From Catonella massiliensis (GTDB taxonomy: Bacteria > Bacillota > Clostridia > Lachnospirales > Lachnospiraceae), in contig NZ_JAEPRJ010000001.1 of NCBI RefSeq assembly GCF_016651435.1, forward strand, positions 1,550,001-1,614,000: a DNA stretch of 64,000 nt, written 5' to 3'. Position 1 is the first letter of the stretch; each line of letters begins with the position of its first letter. Below the pieces are notes generated by a model that was not told the DNA's origin, ran no database searches, and worked only from the letters and a program-made list of their open reading frames with translations. A program made the translations under genes and the position numbers. Below are positions 18,096 through 26,956 of this stretch, piece by piece.

Positions 18096-19067
18096 ATGAG
18101 AAAAGAACTTCTAGATAGATTGAAAAAAATTACTCCGGAAGAGGAACAGTACTTAGGCGGAAGAGACCAAGTCCGCACAGAGTTTTATACAGAGGCTATG
18201 GGCGGACAGTTCATAGTTGACAGCAGTAAGCTTCTAGATAAGGGGAGGCTTATAGAGCTGCGCCCTCATACCCGCTTTGTACACTTCCCAAAGCATAGTC
18301 ATAACTATGTAGAACTGGTCTACATGTGCAGTGGAATGACAACTCATATCTTAAATGGAAATGAAACCCTTGTACTAAATGAAGGCGACCTTTTGTTTCT
18401 TAATCAAAATGCCACTCAGGAAATCCTTCCAGCGGGAGAAGAAGATATTGCAGTAAACTTTGTTATCTTGCCGGAGTTTTTCAATGTCTCATTTTCAATG
18501 ATGCAGGAAGAAAATGTGCTTCGTGACTTCCTCCTTTCTACCCTTTCCGGAGGGGATTCCCTCCTTAGCTTCCTTCACTTTTCTGCAAAGGACATCCTGC
18601 CAGTGCAAAATCTTCTTGAAAATATGATATGGACGATATATGACAAGCACCCTGCTACAAATACTATAGTTCAAACTACAATGGGGCTTTTGCTTATGAA
18701 CCTGTCTGCATTTGCAGAAAACATAAATAAGGGGCTTCCTGAAAGATATGATGAAAATATGATATTCAAGGTATTAAAATACATAGAAACAGGGTATAAA
18801 TACGGAACTCTTGCTGAGATTTCAGCCGAGATAAACGAGCCGGCATACTTTGTAAGCCGTTTATTAAAGAAACATCTAAATAAGAATTTTAAAGAACTCC
18901 TTCAAGAAAGAAAGCTCCAGCAGGCTGTCTTCCTGCTGAAGCAAAGTACGCTTACCGTCGAAAAGATAATGGCTGCCGTGGGCTATGATAACAGCAGCTA
19001 TTTCCATAGAAAATTCCGTGAAAAATACGGGATGTCACCAGGTGAGTATAGGAGGACTATGGTCTAA
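18096..19067 (+). CDS. AraC-family regulator, probable rhamnose activator
   Basis: DNA-binding transcription factor of 323 residues. The N-terminal cupin sensor has FPKHSHNYVELVYMCSG and LNEGDLLFLNQNA; the C-terminal AraC domain has two helix-turn-helix units, from TLAEISAEINEPAYFVSRLL and from KIMAAVGYDNSSYFHRKF to GMSPGEYRR. Start is the ATG at 18096 with AAAGGTGG in front; a GTG three codons earlier overlaps that site. Placed divergently from rhaB, it most likely senses rhamnose and activates the operon, as RhaR/RhaS do, but the ligand is inferred. It ends 22 bp from the convergent fabT-like gene. Confidence 0.88.
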   Translation: MRKELLDRLKKITPEEEQYLGGRDQVRTEFYTEAMGGQFIVDSSKLLDKGRLIELRPHTRFVHFPKHSHNYVELVYMCSGMTTHILNGNETLVLNEGDLLFLNQNATQEILPAGEEDIAVNFVILPEFFNVSFSMMQEENVLRDFLLSTLSGGDSLLSFLHFSAKDILPVQNLLENMIWTIYDKHPATNTIVQTTMGLLLMNLSAFAENINKGLPERYDENMIFKVLKYIETGYKYGTLAEISAEINEPAYFVSRLLKKHLNKNFKELLQERKLQQAVFLLKQSTLTVEKIMAAVGYDNSSYFHRKFREKYGMSPGEYRRTMV

Positions 19068-19089
19068 GTGGGACACTCTGCCAGCCTTC

Positions 19090-19515
19090 CTACTCCATTA
19101 TCTCCTCTGACATTACCCTAAGCATCTTCTCCAGTACCTTATTCTCTTCTGTTGTAAAGCGGTCTTCTAGCTTTGACATAACCTCTTTAAGGTACTGGTA
19201 GCTAATGTTGTAATAATCAATGTATTTTTTGGTTACTTCAAGGTAATAAATCCTCTTATCCTCATCGGATTGTACCTTGTTAAGATAACCTTTTTTTACA
19301 AGATTATTTATCTTATCCGCAGCATTGGCGGAAGAAAGGCTGGTAAAGCTGGCAAATTCGCTAACTGTAGGCTTTCCTAAAGCATGGATTATTTCCATGC
19401 AAAATGTTTCTACTGTGGTTAAAGACACTTCCCTGTCTCTCCATTTCTTAAACACTTCTTTATAAAAATGCAGTTTAAACTTTGTATATACCTTATTAAA
19501 GGAGTCATATAACAT
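19090..19515 (-). CDS. fabT: MarR-family regulator, FabT-like
   Basis: Winged-helix repressor of 141 residues, last gene of the fatty-acid operon. It has the MarR helix-turn-helix core around GKPTVSEFASFTSLSSANAA and the wing near VQSDEDKRIYYLEVT. In streptococci and relatives FabT represses fab genes with acyl-ACP as co-repressor. Usually fabT comes first in the operon; here it is last, so its own level would follow operon output and give negative feedback. The symbol rests on family plus context. GGAGGTGG lies upstream of the start. Confidence 0.8.
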   Translation of the reverse strand: MLYDSFNKVYTKFKLHFYKEVFKKWRDREVSLTTVETFCMEIIHALGKPTVSEFASFTSLSSANAADKINNLVKKGYLNKVQSDEDKRIYYLEVTKKYIDYYNISYQYLKEVMSKLEDRFTTEENKVLEKMLRVMSEEIME

Positions 19516-19555
19516 AAATAGCCACCTCCAAGCTTTAATAATCAGTATATCAACT

Positions 19556-19984
19556 CTATCTCTCTATTGCAAATGTAAGTTCTGCCTCAGCTGCAACCAC
19601 TCCATCTACAAGGGCCTTAGCTGAACCGATACCTACACTTCCTCTTCTTTTTATTATCTCACAGTGAAGCTCTAGCACATCTCCGGGAACCACCTGTTTT
19701 CTAAATCTTGCAGACTTTACACCACCGAAAAACACAAGCTTACCCTTGTTTTCTTCTTCAGAAAGCAGGGCTACAGCCCCTGTTTGGGCAAGAGCCTCAA
19801 GTATAAGTACGCCAGGCATTATAGGATTGCCCGGGAAATGACCTAGAAAGTGCATTTCATTGGATGTGACATTTTTAATTCCAACTGCCTTCACTCCAGC
19901 TTCAAGCTCTGTTATTTTATCTACCAGTAAAAATGGGTATCTATGTGGAAGTATTTCCATTATTTCGCGTGAATTAAGCTCCAT
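19556..19984 (-). CDS. fabZ: 3-hydroxyacyl-ACP dehydratase
   Basis: Removes water from 3-hydroxyacyl-ACP in the elongation cycle. 142 residues, one hot-dog domain. [11 protein letters not shown] near the start and the catalytic segment [20 protein letters not shown] with its His and later Glu are diagnostic. The ATG touches the fabF stop (TAAATG), and its GAGGAGG ribosome site lies within the last fabF codons, so translation is coupled. No fabA-type isomerase is visible, so unsaturated chains would have to come from another enzyme or from a bifunctional role of this one. Confidence 0.95.
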   Translation of the reverse strand: MELNSREIMEILPHRYPFLLVDKITELEAGVKAVGIKNVTSNEMHFLGHFPGNPIMPGVLILEALAQTGAVALLSEEENKGKLVFFGGVKSARFRKQVVPGDVLELHCEIIKRRGSVGIGSAKALVDGVVAAEAELTFAIER

Positions 19985-21226
19985 TTAAGCCTCCTCATAT
20001 TTCTTAAATACAACTGCCGCATTGTGACCTCCAAAGCCAAGAGAGTTTGAAAGTGCTACCTTTATATTCTGGTTTCTACCTTCATTTGGTACTATGTCAA
20101 GGTCACATTCCTCGTCCTTTTCCCTGTAGTTTATGGTTGCAGGAACAAAGCCCTCCTTAAGTCCCAGTACTGTGATTATGCCCTCAACTGCCCCCGCAGC
20201 TCCAAGCATATGTCCTGTCATAGCCTTGGTTGAGCTTACCATCAGCTTATTTGCATCGCTGCCAAAGGCAAGTCTTATAGCCTTGGTTTCACATTTATCA
20301 TTTAATGGAGTTGAGGTTCCATGTGCATTTATATAGTCTACATCAGAAGTTTTAAGACCTGCATCATCAAGGGCTGCCTTAAAGCAGGCTGCAGCCACGC
20401 TTCCATCCTCTATAGGAGCTGTAATATGGCTGGCATCACAGGTTGAGCCATAGCCTACTACCTCAGCGTATATCTTAGCACCTCTGTCTAGTGCGTGCGA
20501 AAGTTCCTCTAAGATAATCACTCCGCCGCCTTCTCCCATAACAAAGCCGTTTCTTTCTTTGTCAAAAGGAATAGACGCCCTTTCCTTCTCAGTAGACTTG
20601 CTGAGGGCATTCATAGAGGCAAAGCCGCCTATACCAAGCTCTGTTATGGAAGCCTCACTTCCTCCGCAAAGCATATACTCAGCATAACCGTCCCTTATCT
20701 GTCTGAAAGCATCTCCTATGGCATTGGTTGAGCTTGCACAAGCTGTCACAGGAGAGGTACACATTCCGTGAAGACCAAAGGCTATAGCTATCTGCCCTGC
20801 CGACATATTAGCTATTATCATAGGGATGAAAAACGGAGAAATCTTTTCATAGTTTCCCTTTTCATGCCCTTTCACCGTTTCTTTTTCTATAGTGTCTATT
20901 CCACCGATACCGCTTGAAAATACTACTCCAAACCTAGTCCTGTCCACCTTGTTAAGGTCGATACCGCTGTCAGCCATAGCTTCTTTTGCAGCTACAAGGG
21001 CAAACTGAGTTACCCTGTCCATCCTTCTGGCTTCTTTTTTATCTATAAAGTCCTCAGGGTTAAAGTCCTTTACCTCTCCTGCAAGGCTTATCTTCTTATC
21101 TGTTATATCATAGTGCGTAATCTTATCGATACCGCATTTCCCAGCCTTTACAGACTCCCACAGGCTGTTTATGTCATTGCCTATAGGAGTAATGGCTCCA
21201 AGACCTGTAATTACTACCCTTCTCAT
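19985..21226 (-). CDS. fabF: 3-oxoacyl-ACP synthase II
   Basis: Condensing enzyme that extends acyl-ACP with malonyl-ACP. 413 residues. Catalytic Cys in TACASSTNAIGDA, the first His in NAHGTSTPLND and the second in TKAMTGHMLGAAG form the Cys-His-His triad of the KASII class. It overlaps the fabG stop by 4 bp (ATGA) and abuts fabZ, showing tight translational coupling. A single KASII enzyme in the operon is typical of Bacillota. Confidence 0.96.
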   Translation of the reverse strand: MRRVVITGLGAITPIGNDINSLWESVKAGKCGIDKITHYDITDKKISLAGEVKDFNPEDFIDKKEARRMDRVTQFALVAAKEAMADSGIDLNKVDRTRFGVVFSSGIGGIDTIEKETVKGHEKGNYEKISPFFIPMIIANMSAGQIAIAFGLHGMCTSPVTACASSTNAIGDAFRQIRDGYAEYMLCGGSEASITELGIGGFASMNALSKSTEKERASIPFDKERNGFVMGEGGGVIILEELSHALDRGAKIYAEVVGYGSTCDASHITAPIEDGSVAAACFKAALDDAGLKTSDVDYINAHGTSTPLNDKCETKAIRLAFGSDANKLMVSSTKAMTGHMLGAAGAVEGIITVLGLKEGFVPATINYREKDEECDLDIVPNEGRNQNIKVALSNSLGFGGHNAAVVFKKYEEA

Positions 21227-21957
21227 ATACTCATACCTCCATCCACGCAGATTACCTGACCTGTGATATAATCGCTGTCCTCTCCCGCAAGAAAGGATAC
21301 AACTGAAGCTATTTCTTCAGGTTTGCCCATTTCCTTAAAAGGAATCCCAGCAATAACTGCCTCCCTGGCCTTGTCTGTCATGGCTCTTGTCATATCGGTT
21401 TCTATCATTCCAGGCGCTACTGCGTTGACATTTATTCTCCTTCCTGCAAGCTCCCTTGCAAGAGACTTTGTCATACCGATAACTCCTGCCTTTGTAGCAG
21501 AGTAATTGACCTGTCCTGCATTGCCTATAACTCCAACCACGCTGCTTATGTTTACTATCTTACCGGACTTTTGCTTCAGCATAATTTTAGCCGCTTCACG
21601 CATCATGTAAAAGCTACCCTTTAGGTTTACATCAAGAACTGTATCCAGGTCTTCATCCTTCATCTTTATGAGTAAACCATCCTTGGTTATTCCTGCATTG
21701 TTTACCAGTACATCCACACTTCCAAACTCAGAGCTTACTTCCTCCATCCACTCTTTGCTGGCTGTACTGTCCGCCACATCCACCTTGTAGGACTTAACCT
21801 TCACTCCTTCGCTTTCACAGAGCTTCATAGTTTCCTCTGCCAGTTCAGGATGACCGTTATAGCTAAATGCTATGTTAAATCCATCCTTTGCAAGCCTTAG
21901 GCAGATAGCTCTTCCTATGCCCTTACTGCCTCCTGTTATAACCGCTGTTTTATTCAT
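21223..21957 (-). CDS. fabG: 3-oxoacyl-ACP reductase
   Basis: NADPH-dependent short-chain dehydrogenase of 244 residues. The nucleotide-binding GGSKGIGRAI is near the N-terminus, NNAG follows, and the catalytic Ser-Tyr-Lys are in NISSVVG and YSATKAGV. The ATG at 21957 is chosen (MNKTAVITGG) since AGGAGA precedes it; an upstream extension of 24 codons has no ribosome site. It overlaps fabF by 4 bp. Confidence 0.96.
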   Translation of the reverse strand: MNKTAVITGGSKGIGRAICLRLAKDGFNIAFSYNGHPELAEETMKLCESEGVKVKSYKVDVADSTASKEWMEEVSSEFGSVDVLVNNAGITKDGLLIKMKDEDLDTVLDVNLKGSFYMMREAAKIMLKQKSGKIVNISSVVGVIGNAGQVNYSATKAGVIGMTKSLARELAGRRINVNAVAPGMIETDMTRAMTDKAREAVIAGIPFKEMGKPEEIASVVSFLAGEDSDYITGQVICVDGGMSI

Positions 21958-22112
21958 AAAATCTCCTATAATTGTTAGCAATATTTTAACCGGATTATAC
22001 ACAAAACTTCCTCTTAATATCATAATCAAGCAATAGGACCCACAATTACGATAGTAAGCAAAAATTTGTTAATCTAAAAAGTTTCATCTAAACTTCTTCC
22101 CATCTTTCTACT

Positions 22113-23054
22113 TTATTGGATAACAAGTCTGTTACCTATAATTTTTTCCAAATCTTCTTTATTCTGAATGGTAATAATATCTGCCTTAGCCCCTATTGCA
22201 GCTGCTGTCTTTTTTACAAAGCCTGAAAGCACATTGCCCGGTCCTATTTCTATGAACCTGTCAAAGCCTTCATTTAACATAGCCTTAGCACAGTCTTCAA
22301 AGTGTATAGCACTCTGAGCCTGCTTTGCCATTATATCCTTAAGATTGTCACCCTTCACATAGAGTTTCCCTGTGAGATTGAGTGCCAAACTAATCTTAGG
22401 CTCGTTAAATATAATTTTTTCAAAATACTCGCTAAGCTTCTCTCCTGCCTCTTTTAGAAGCTTTGTATGAAAGGGTGCTGTTACATTAAGCCTTACACAC
22501 CTCTTTGCTCCTGCCTCTTTAAGCCCTTCCTCAGCCCTAATCACTGCCTCTTCCTCTCCACAGATTACATACTGTCCGGGACAGTTATAGTTTGTTAGCT
22601 CCACAAAACCGTCTACCGCCCTACATATCTCTTCAATCTTTTCTGAGTCTAACCCCAGCACAGCACTCATAACAGTATTCTTACCTTCTGCAGCCTCTTC
22701 CATAGCCTTTCCTCTAAAGGCTGTAAGAGGGATGTATTCGTTAAGGTCAATTACTCCCGCCGCATAGAGTGCACCGTACTCTCCAAGGCTGAGACCTAGT
22801 GCTCCCTCAGGCCTTATACCATTTTCCTTGAGTACCTCAGTTACCCCTGCTGCAAAGGCCGACATAGCGGGCTGTGTATATCTTGTTTTTGAAAGCTCGC
22901 TCTCTTCTCCGTGAAACATAAGCTCTTTTAGGTCAAAATCAAGCTCTATACCATCAATCACCTTCTTAAATGTAGGATAAGCTTCATAGATATCAGCTCC
23001 CATTCCTACCTTTTGGCTTCCCTGTCCCGCATATAAAAAACAAACCTTGCCCAT
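22113..23054 (-). CDS. fabD: Malonyl-CoA:ACP transacylase
   Basis: Transfers malonyl groups from CoA to ACP. 313 residues. GQGSQKVGMG at the N-terminus, the nucleophile Ser in GLSLGEYGAL and the His in VTAPFHTKLL are the family signatures. AAAGGATG lies upstream of the ATG. It is separated from fabG by 155 bp and from fabK by 171 bp, the widest gaps in the operon; weak promoter-like AT stretches lie in the latter. Confidence 0.95.
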   Translation of the reverse strand: MGKVCFLYAGQGSQKVGMGADIYEAYPTFKKVIDGIELDFDLKELMFHGEESELSKTRYTQPAMSAFAAGVTEVLKENGIRPEGALGLSLGEYGALYAAGVIDLNEYIPLTAFRGKAMEEAAEGKNTVMSAVLGLDSEKIEEICRAVDGFVELTNYNCPGQYVICGEEEAVIRAEEGLKEAGAKRCVRLNVTAPFHTKLLKEAGEKLSEYFEKIIFNEPKISLALNLTGKLYVKGDNLKDIMAKQAQSAIHFEDCAKAMLNEGFDRFIEIGPGNVLSGFVKKTAAAIGAKADIITIQNKEDLEKIIGNRLVIQ

Positions 23055-23225
23055 ATTTCATCCTTTCAAAACTTCTTCCCAAAAACTATTACTCATCTCA
23101 CCAGCCAAATTAACTTAGCAAGTTTCACATTTTAACTAATTCTAATATCATAGTCTGTTTTTTTAATATCAAACTCTGCTTTGAATGTTTACCTATGTTA
23201 TAATTATTTAACACCAATAACCATT

Positions 23226-24155
23226 CTACGCTTGTAGACTCTTAATTACTTCCCTATATTCTTCATCCATTGACTTAAATATATCGCTGATGCTTCTTAT
23301 TTCCGTAAGTCCTCCTGCAACCTGTCCTGCCATAAGAGAGCCATTGTTTACATCTCCGTCAAATACGGCCTTTCTAAGAGCACCGAGGGTAAAATGCTCA
23401 AGCTCCATCTTATCCTTACCCTCTTTCTCAAGCCTTACATACTCTTTTGACATTTCATTTTTAAGGATTCTTACAGGTGTGCCGGCTATCCTACCTGTAA
23501 CTACACTGTCATTGTCCCTGGCATTTATGATTGCATTCTTGTAGTTCTCATGAATTGGGCACTCTTTAGATACGAGGAGACAGGTTCCAAGCTGTACTCC
23601 ACTTGCTCCAAGTGCATAAGCCGCCGCAAGCTGTCGTCCGCCCGCTATTCCACCTGCTGCTATAACAGGTATGCTAACTGTATCCACCACTCTTGGCACC
23701 AGAGCCATAGTTGTCATCTCTCCTACATGGCCTCCGCTTTCAGTTCCCTCTGCAACTATGGCATCGGCCCCCATATCTTCAAGCCTTTTAGCGAGCATTG
23801 GACTTGCTACCACAGGCATTACAAACATCCCCTTAGCCTTCCAGTCCTTGATGTATTTTTTAGGCATACCCGCTCCAGTAGTTACTATATTCACATCTTC
23901 TTCAAGGACTATAGCTGCAAGCTCGTCTATCTGAGGGTGCATAAGCATAAGATTTACACCGAATTTCTCTTTGGTAAGCTCCTTACACCTTCTTATATTC
24001 TCACGAAGCATAGAAGGGTTCATACCGCCTGAACCTATGAGGCCAAGCCCTCCTGCATTGGATACTGCCGCAGCAAACTCTCCTGTTGCGACATTTGCCA
24101 TACCACCCTGAATAAAAGGATATTTAATGCCTAAAATTTCATTTATCTTCTTCAT
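23226..24155 (-). CDS. fabK: Enoyl-ACP reductase II (FMN-dependent)
   Basis: Flavin enzyme completing each elongation cycle. 309 residues of the nitronate monooxygenase/FabK TIM-barrel fold: IQGGMANVATGEFAAAVSNAGGLGLIG at the N-terminus (read as consecutive short motifs), AEGTESGGHVG and PVIAAGGIAGG for FMN binding, GVQLGTCLL after. Context between fabH and fabD makes FabK rather than a 2-nitropropane dioxygenase. No fabI is present in the operon, so FabK is probably the sole enoyl reductase. Confidence 0.94.
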   Translation of the reverse strand: MKKINEILGIKYPFIQGGMANVATGEFAAAVSNAGGLGLIGSGGMNPSMLRENIRRCKELTKEKFGVNLMLMHPQIDELAAIVLEEDVNIVTTGAGMPKKYIKDWKAKGMFVMPVVASPMLAKRLEDMGADAIVAEGTESGGHVGEMTTMALVPRVVDTVSIPVIAAGGIAGGRQLAAAYALGASGVQLGTCLLVSKECPIHENYKNAIINARDNDSVVTGRIAGTPVRILKNEMSKEYVRLEKEGKDKMELEHFTLGALRKAVFDGDVNNGSLMAGQVAGGLTEIRSISDIFKSMDEEYREVIKSLQA

Positions 24156-24230
24156 AGCTCTTCCTTTCCAAGCTCTGATTTATATTCCACTCTAATATAT
24201 AGTTTTGCATTGTTCATACCTTAAGTAAGA

Positions 24231-25187
24231 CTATATTTCAAATACTCCGGCACTCCAGGTAAGCCCTGCACCAAAGCCCACCAGCACTATCTTCATACCT
24301 CTCTTTATCTCTCCGCTTTCAATCAAGTCATCGAGAGCAAGTCCCACACTTGCCGCAGAGGTATTGGCATAGTCTGCTACATTTTGATAAAACTTATCTT
24401 CGTGTCCTTCGTAATTCTTCTTTACAAAATCAATTATTCTAGCATTAGCCTGATGACAGATAACATAGTCTATGTCGCCCATATCAAGTCCTGCTCTATC
24501 TAAAACCTCGTCCACACTCTGCTTTATGGCTCTGACTGCAAACTTAAATACAGACTGCCCCTTCATCTTTAGGAAGCTGTCCTTAGAAGCTATGCCACCG
24601 CAGATTAAATCTTCGTCATTTCCGTCAGAATAGGAACGGATATAGCTAATACCTTCTCTATCTTCAAGCTTAACGAGAGCAGCTGCCGCTCCATCACCAA
24701 AGAGGACGCAGGTACTTCTGTCCGTAAAGTCAAGGAGCTTTGACATCTTCTCACTTCCTATGACTAAGGCATATTTATTATCTATTTCACTTAGCAATGC
24801 CTTGGCATTTTGCAAGCCGTAGATAAAGCCACTGCAGGCAGCACTTAAATCATAGGCCATTACATTTCCCTTTAGATTAAGAGCCTTTCCCACCATACAG
24901 GCAGTGCTTGGAAATGCATAGTCTGCACTTGTGGTAGCCACTATAATCAGCCCAATTTTGTCTGTGCTAAACTCACTATCCCTTTCAAGTCCTCTTTCTA
25001 CTGCCAACTTTGCAGCCTCTATAGCAAGGTCAGTACAGCTCTCTTCCTCGCAATAATATCTCTTCTCAATTCCTGTTCTTGTTCTAATCCATTCATCAGA
25101 GGTATCTACTATCTTAGATATATCCTCATTTGTAACCTTTCTTTTAGGCAAAGCCTTGCCGGTTGATACAAACGTAAGTACTCCCAA
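24231..25187 (-). CDS. fabH: 3-oxoacyl-ACP synthase III
   Basis: Starts chain synthesis by condensing acyl-CoA with malonyl-ACP. 318 residues. Catalytic Cys in DLSAACSGFIYGL, His in VICHQANARI and Asn in YANTSAASVGLAL. The start is TTG at 25187: GGAGGTAAAAC stands right before it and begins within the accA stop, and no ATG fits. Substrate preference (straight or branched primers) cannot be read here. Confidence 0.95.
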   Translation of the reverse strand: MGVLTFVSTGKALPKRKVTNEDISKIVDTSDEWIRTRTGIEKRYYCEEESCTDLAIEAAKLAVERGLERDSEFSTDKIGLIIVATTSADYAFPSTACMVGKALNLKGNVMAYDLSAACSGFIYGLQNAKALLSEIDNKYALVIGSEKMSKLLDFTDRSTCVLFGDGAAAALVKLEDREGISYIRSYSDGNDEDLICGGIASKDSFLKMKGQSVFKFAVRAIKQSVDEVLDRAGLDMGDIDYVICHQANARIIDFVKKNYEGHEDKFYQNVADYANTSAASVGLALDDLIESGEIKRGMKIVLVGFGAGLTWSAGVFEI

Positions 25188-25199
25188 GTTTTACCTCCG

Positions 25200-25997
25200 T
25201 TAAGCCTTTACGGCTCTCTTTTCCTTGTCTATTTCCCTGAACTTCTTATATCTGTTCTTTAAGAGGGTTTCTTCCTTTAGCTTAGTAAGCTCGGTAAGCT
25301 CCCTAGATATCATCTCATCCATATTTATAATGAGTTTAGAACCCTCTGTAATAATGCCATCTATGATGCCATAGTTAAGAAGCTCAGTAGCTGTAAGCTT
25401 CATAAGTGTGGCTGCTTCGTCTGCCTTCTTGCTGTCCTTCCACAGTATTGAGGCAAAGCCTTCAGGAGATAGTATGGAATAGACTGCATTTTCAAGCATA
25501 AATACCCTGTCTGCAACAGCGATTCCAAGCGCTCCTCCACTGCTGCCTTCTCCTGTTATAACGGCAATTATAGGAACTTTAAGGCTGCTCATAAGGGCGA
25601 GATTTTCGGCTATTGCATTGGCCTGACCGTTTGCCTCAGCCATAAGTCCCGGATAGGCTCCAGGTGTGTCTACTATGGTAATTACAGGTCTATTAAACTT
25701 CTCCGCCTGTTTCATAAGCCTGGCAGCCTTTCTGTAGCCCTCTGGGGAAGCCATACCAAAGTTGCAGTCTATGTTTTCTTCTGTAGAACTACCTTTTTTA
25801 TGTCCTATAACCGTTACAGGAAGGCCATGGTAAAATGCTATGCCTCCAAGGATAGCACTGTCCTCACCTGTAATCCCATCTCCTTTAAGCTCTACAAAGT
25901 CATCAAACAAAGCATCAATATAGTCAGTTATCTTGAGCCTGTCCTTATCCCTGGCTAACATAACCTTTTCATAAGGAGTTTTTATCTTATCTTCCAT
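25200..25997 (-). CDS. accA: Acetyl-CoA carboxylase carboxyltransferase, alpha subunit
   Basis: With AccD it transfers the carboxyl group from biotin to acetyl-CoA, making malonyl-CoA. 265 residues from the ATG at 25997 (MEDKIKTPYEKV), which has GGAGAG 9 nt upstream; a TTG 12 codons earlier has no such site. Markers: GHKKGSSTEENIDCNFGMASPEGYRKA region in short blocks, TIVDTPGAYPG and GEGSSGGALGIAVAD. The stop overlaps the fabH ribosome site. Confidence 0.95.
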   Translation of the reverse strand: MEDKIKTPYEKVMLARDKDRLKITDYIDALFDDFVELKGDGITGEDSAILGGIAFYHGLPVTVIGHKKGSSTEENIDCNFGMASPEGYRKAARLMKQAEKFNRPVITIVDTPGAYPGLMAEANGQANAIAENLALMSSLKVPIIAVITGEGSSGGALGIAVADRVFMLENAVYSILSPEGFASILWKDSKKADEAATLMKLTATELLNYGIIDGIITEGSKLIINMDEMISRELTELTKLKEETLLKNRYKKFREIDKEKRAVKA

Positions 25998-26041
25998 GTC
26001 AACATTCTCTCCGTAAGAATCTGATTGTATCAAAGAGTGGA

Positions 26042-26917
26042 TTAATCTTTAGCCGCTCTTTGCTTCTTACTATGTAGTTTTAATACTTTACTAAGCCAGC
26101 TCTTCATTTCTTTTCTCTCAACTACCGCATCAAGCCTGCCATGTTCCAGAAGGAACTCTGCTCTTTGGAAGCCCTCAGGGAGCTTTTCTCCAATAGTCTG
26201 CTCGATAACTCTAGGACCTGCAAAGCAGATAAGTGCTTTAGGCTCTGCAATAGTTATATCTCCAAGTGAAGCAAAGCTCGCACTCACTCCTCCTGTGGTA
26301 GGATTGGTAAGTACAGAGATGAAGAGTCCTCCCTTTTCCTTAAACTTATTGATAGCCACTGCAGTCTTAGCCATCTGCATAAGTGAAAATATACCCTCCT
26401 GCATCCTGGCACCGCCACTTGCACTAAATATAATAAGTGGAAGCTTCTTCTTTCCTGCATATTCCGCAAGCCTTGCAATCTCTTCTCCTACCACCGTTCC
26501 CATACTTCCAAGCAAAAATCTTCCATCCAGCACACCCACAGCCGCAGTCATACCGTCAATCTTAATAATCTCAGTAACAATGGCATCACTTAACTTCGTC
26601 TTTTCCCTATTTTCAAGGAGCTTCTCCTCATAATCAGGAAAGTCTATAGGGTTTACTGATTTAAGTGGATGAAAATGCTTCTTTACCTGCTTTTCATCTG
26701 AAAGCATAGCAAGTCTCCGCTTAGGGCTAAGTGGGAAATAATAACCACAATGAGGACAAACTCCAAGGCTCTCCTTAAGCATATCCTTTAGTACCTCTGC
26801 CTTACAAGATGGGCAAGTAACTGCCTCCTTCTTAACTGTACTATTTTTCTCTCTTCTTGCCTTACTTAGGGCGTTTAGATTATCTTTTTTAATAGAAAAT
26901 ATCTGTGCTATTTTCAT
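26042..26917 (-). CDS. accD: Acetyl-CoA carboxylase carboxyltransferase, beta subunit
   Basis: Partner of AccA. 291 residues. The N-terminal zinc ribbon has two CxxC pairs, CPSC and CPHC, followed by the crotonase-like core with FSASGGARMQEG and TNPTTGGVSASFASLGD. The N-terminus has about 30 extra residues before the zinc ribbon compared with shorter homologues. The ribosome site (GGGAAAG) is only moderate. Confidence 0.95.
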   Translation of the reverse strand: MKIAQIFSIKKDNLNALSKARREKNSTVKKEAVTCPSCKAEVLKDMLKESLGVCPHCGYYFPLSPKRRLAMLSDEKQVKKHFHPLKSVNPIDFPDYEEKLLENREKTKLSDAIVTEIIKIDGMTAAVGVLDGRFLLGSMGTVVGEEIARLAEYAGKKKLPLIIFSASGGARMQEGIFSLMQMAKTAVAINKFKEKGGLFISVLTNPTTGGVSASFASLGDITIAEPKALICFAGPRVIEQTIGEKLPEGFQRAEFLLEHGRLDAVVERKEMKSWLSKVLKLHSKKQRAAKD

Positions 26918-26956
26918 ATCTGCTTTCCCTGCCTGTCATAGCCTTATTAGGCTGTT

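Noticed and set aside
17827..18099. 90-residue plus-strand ORF before the AraC gene
   Set aside because: Very AT-rich, no ribosome site, overlaps the AraC ribosome site; it is the divergent promoter region.
23055..23225. FabT-type site (TTTGATATTAAA) between fabD and fabK
   Set aside because: Only a weak asymmetric match in an AT-rich gap; not different from background.
23550..24032. 160-residue plus-strand ORF
   Set aside because: It is antisense to fabK, has no ribosome site and a composition typical of a shadow frame.
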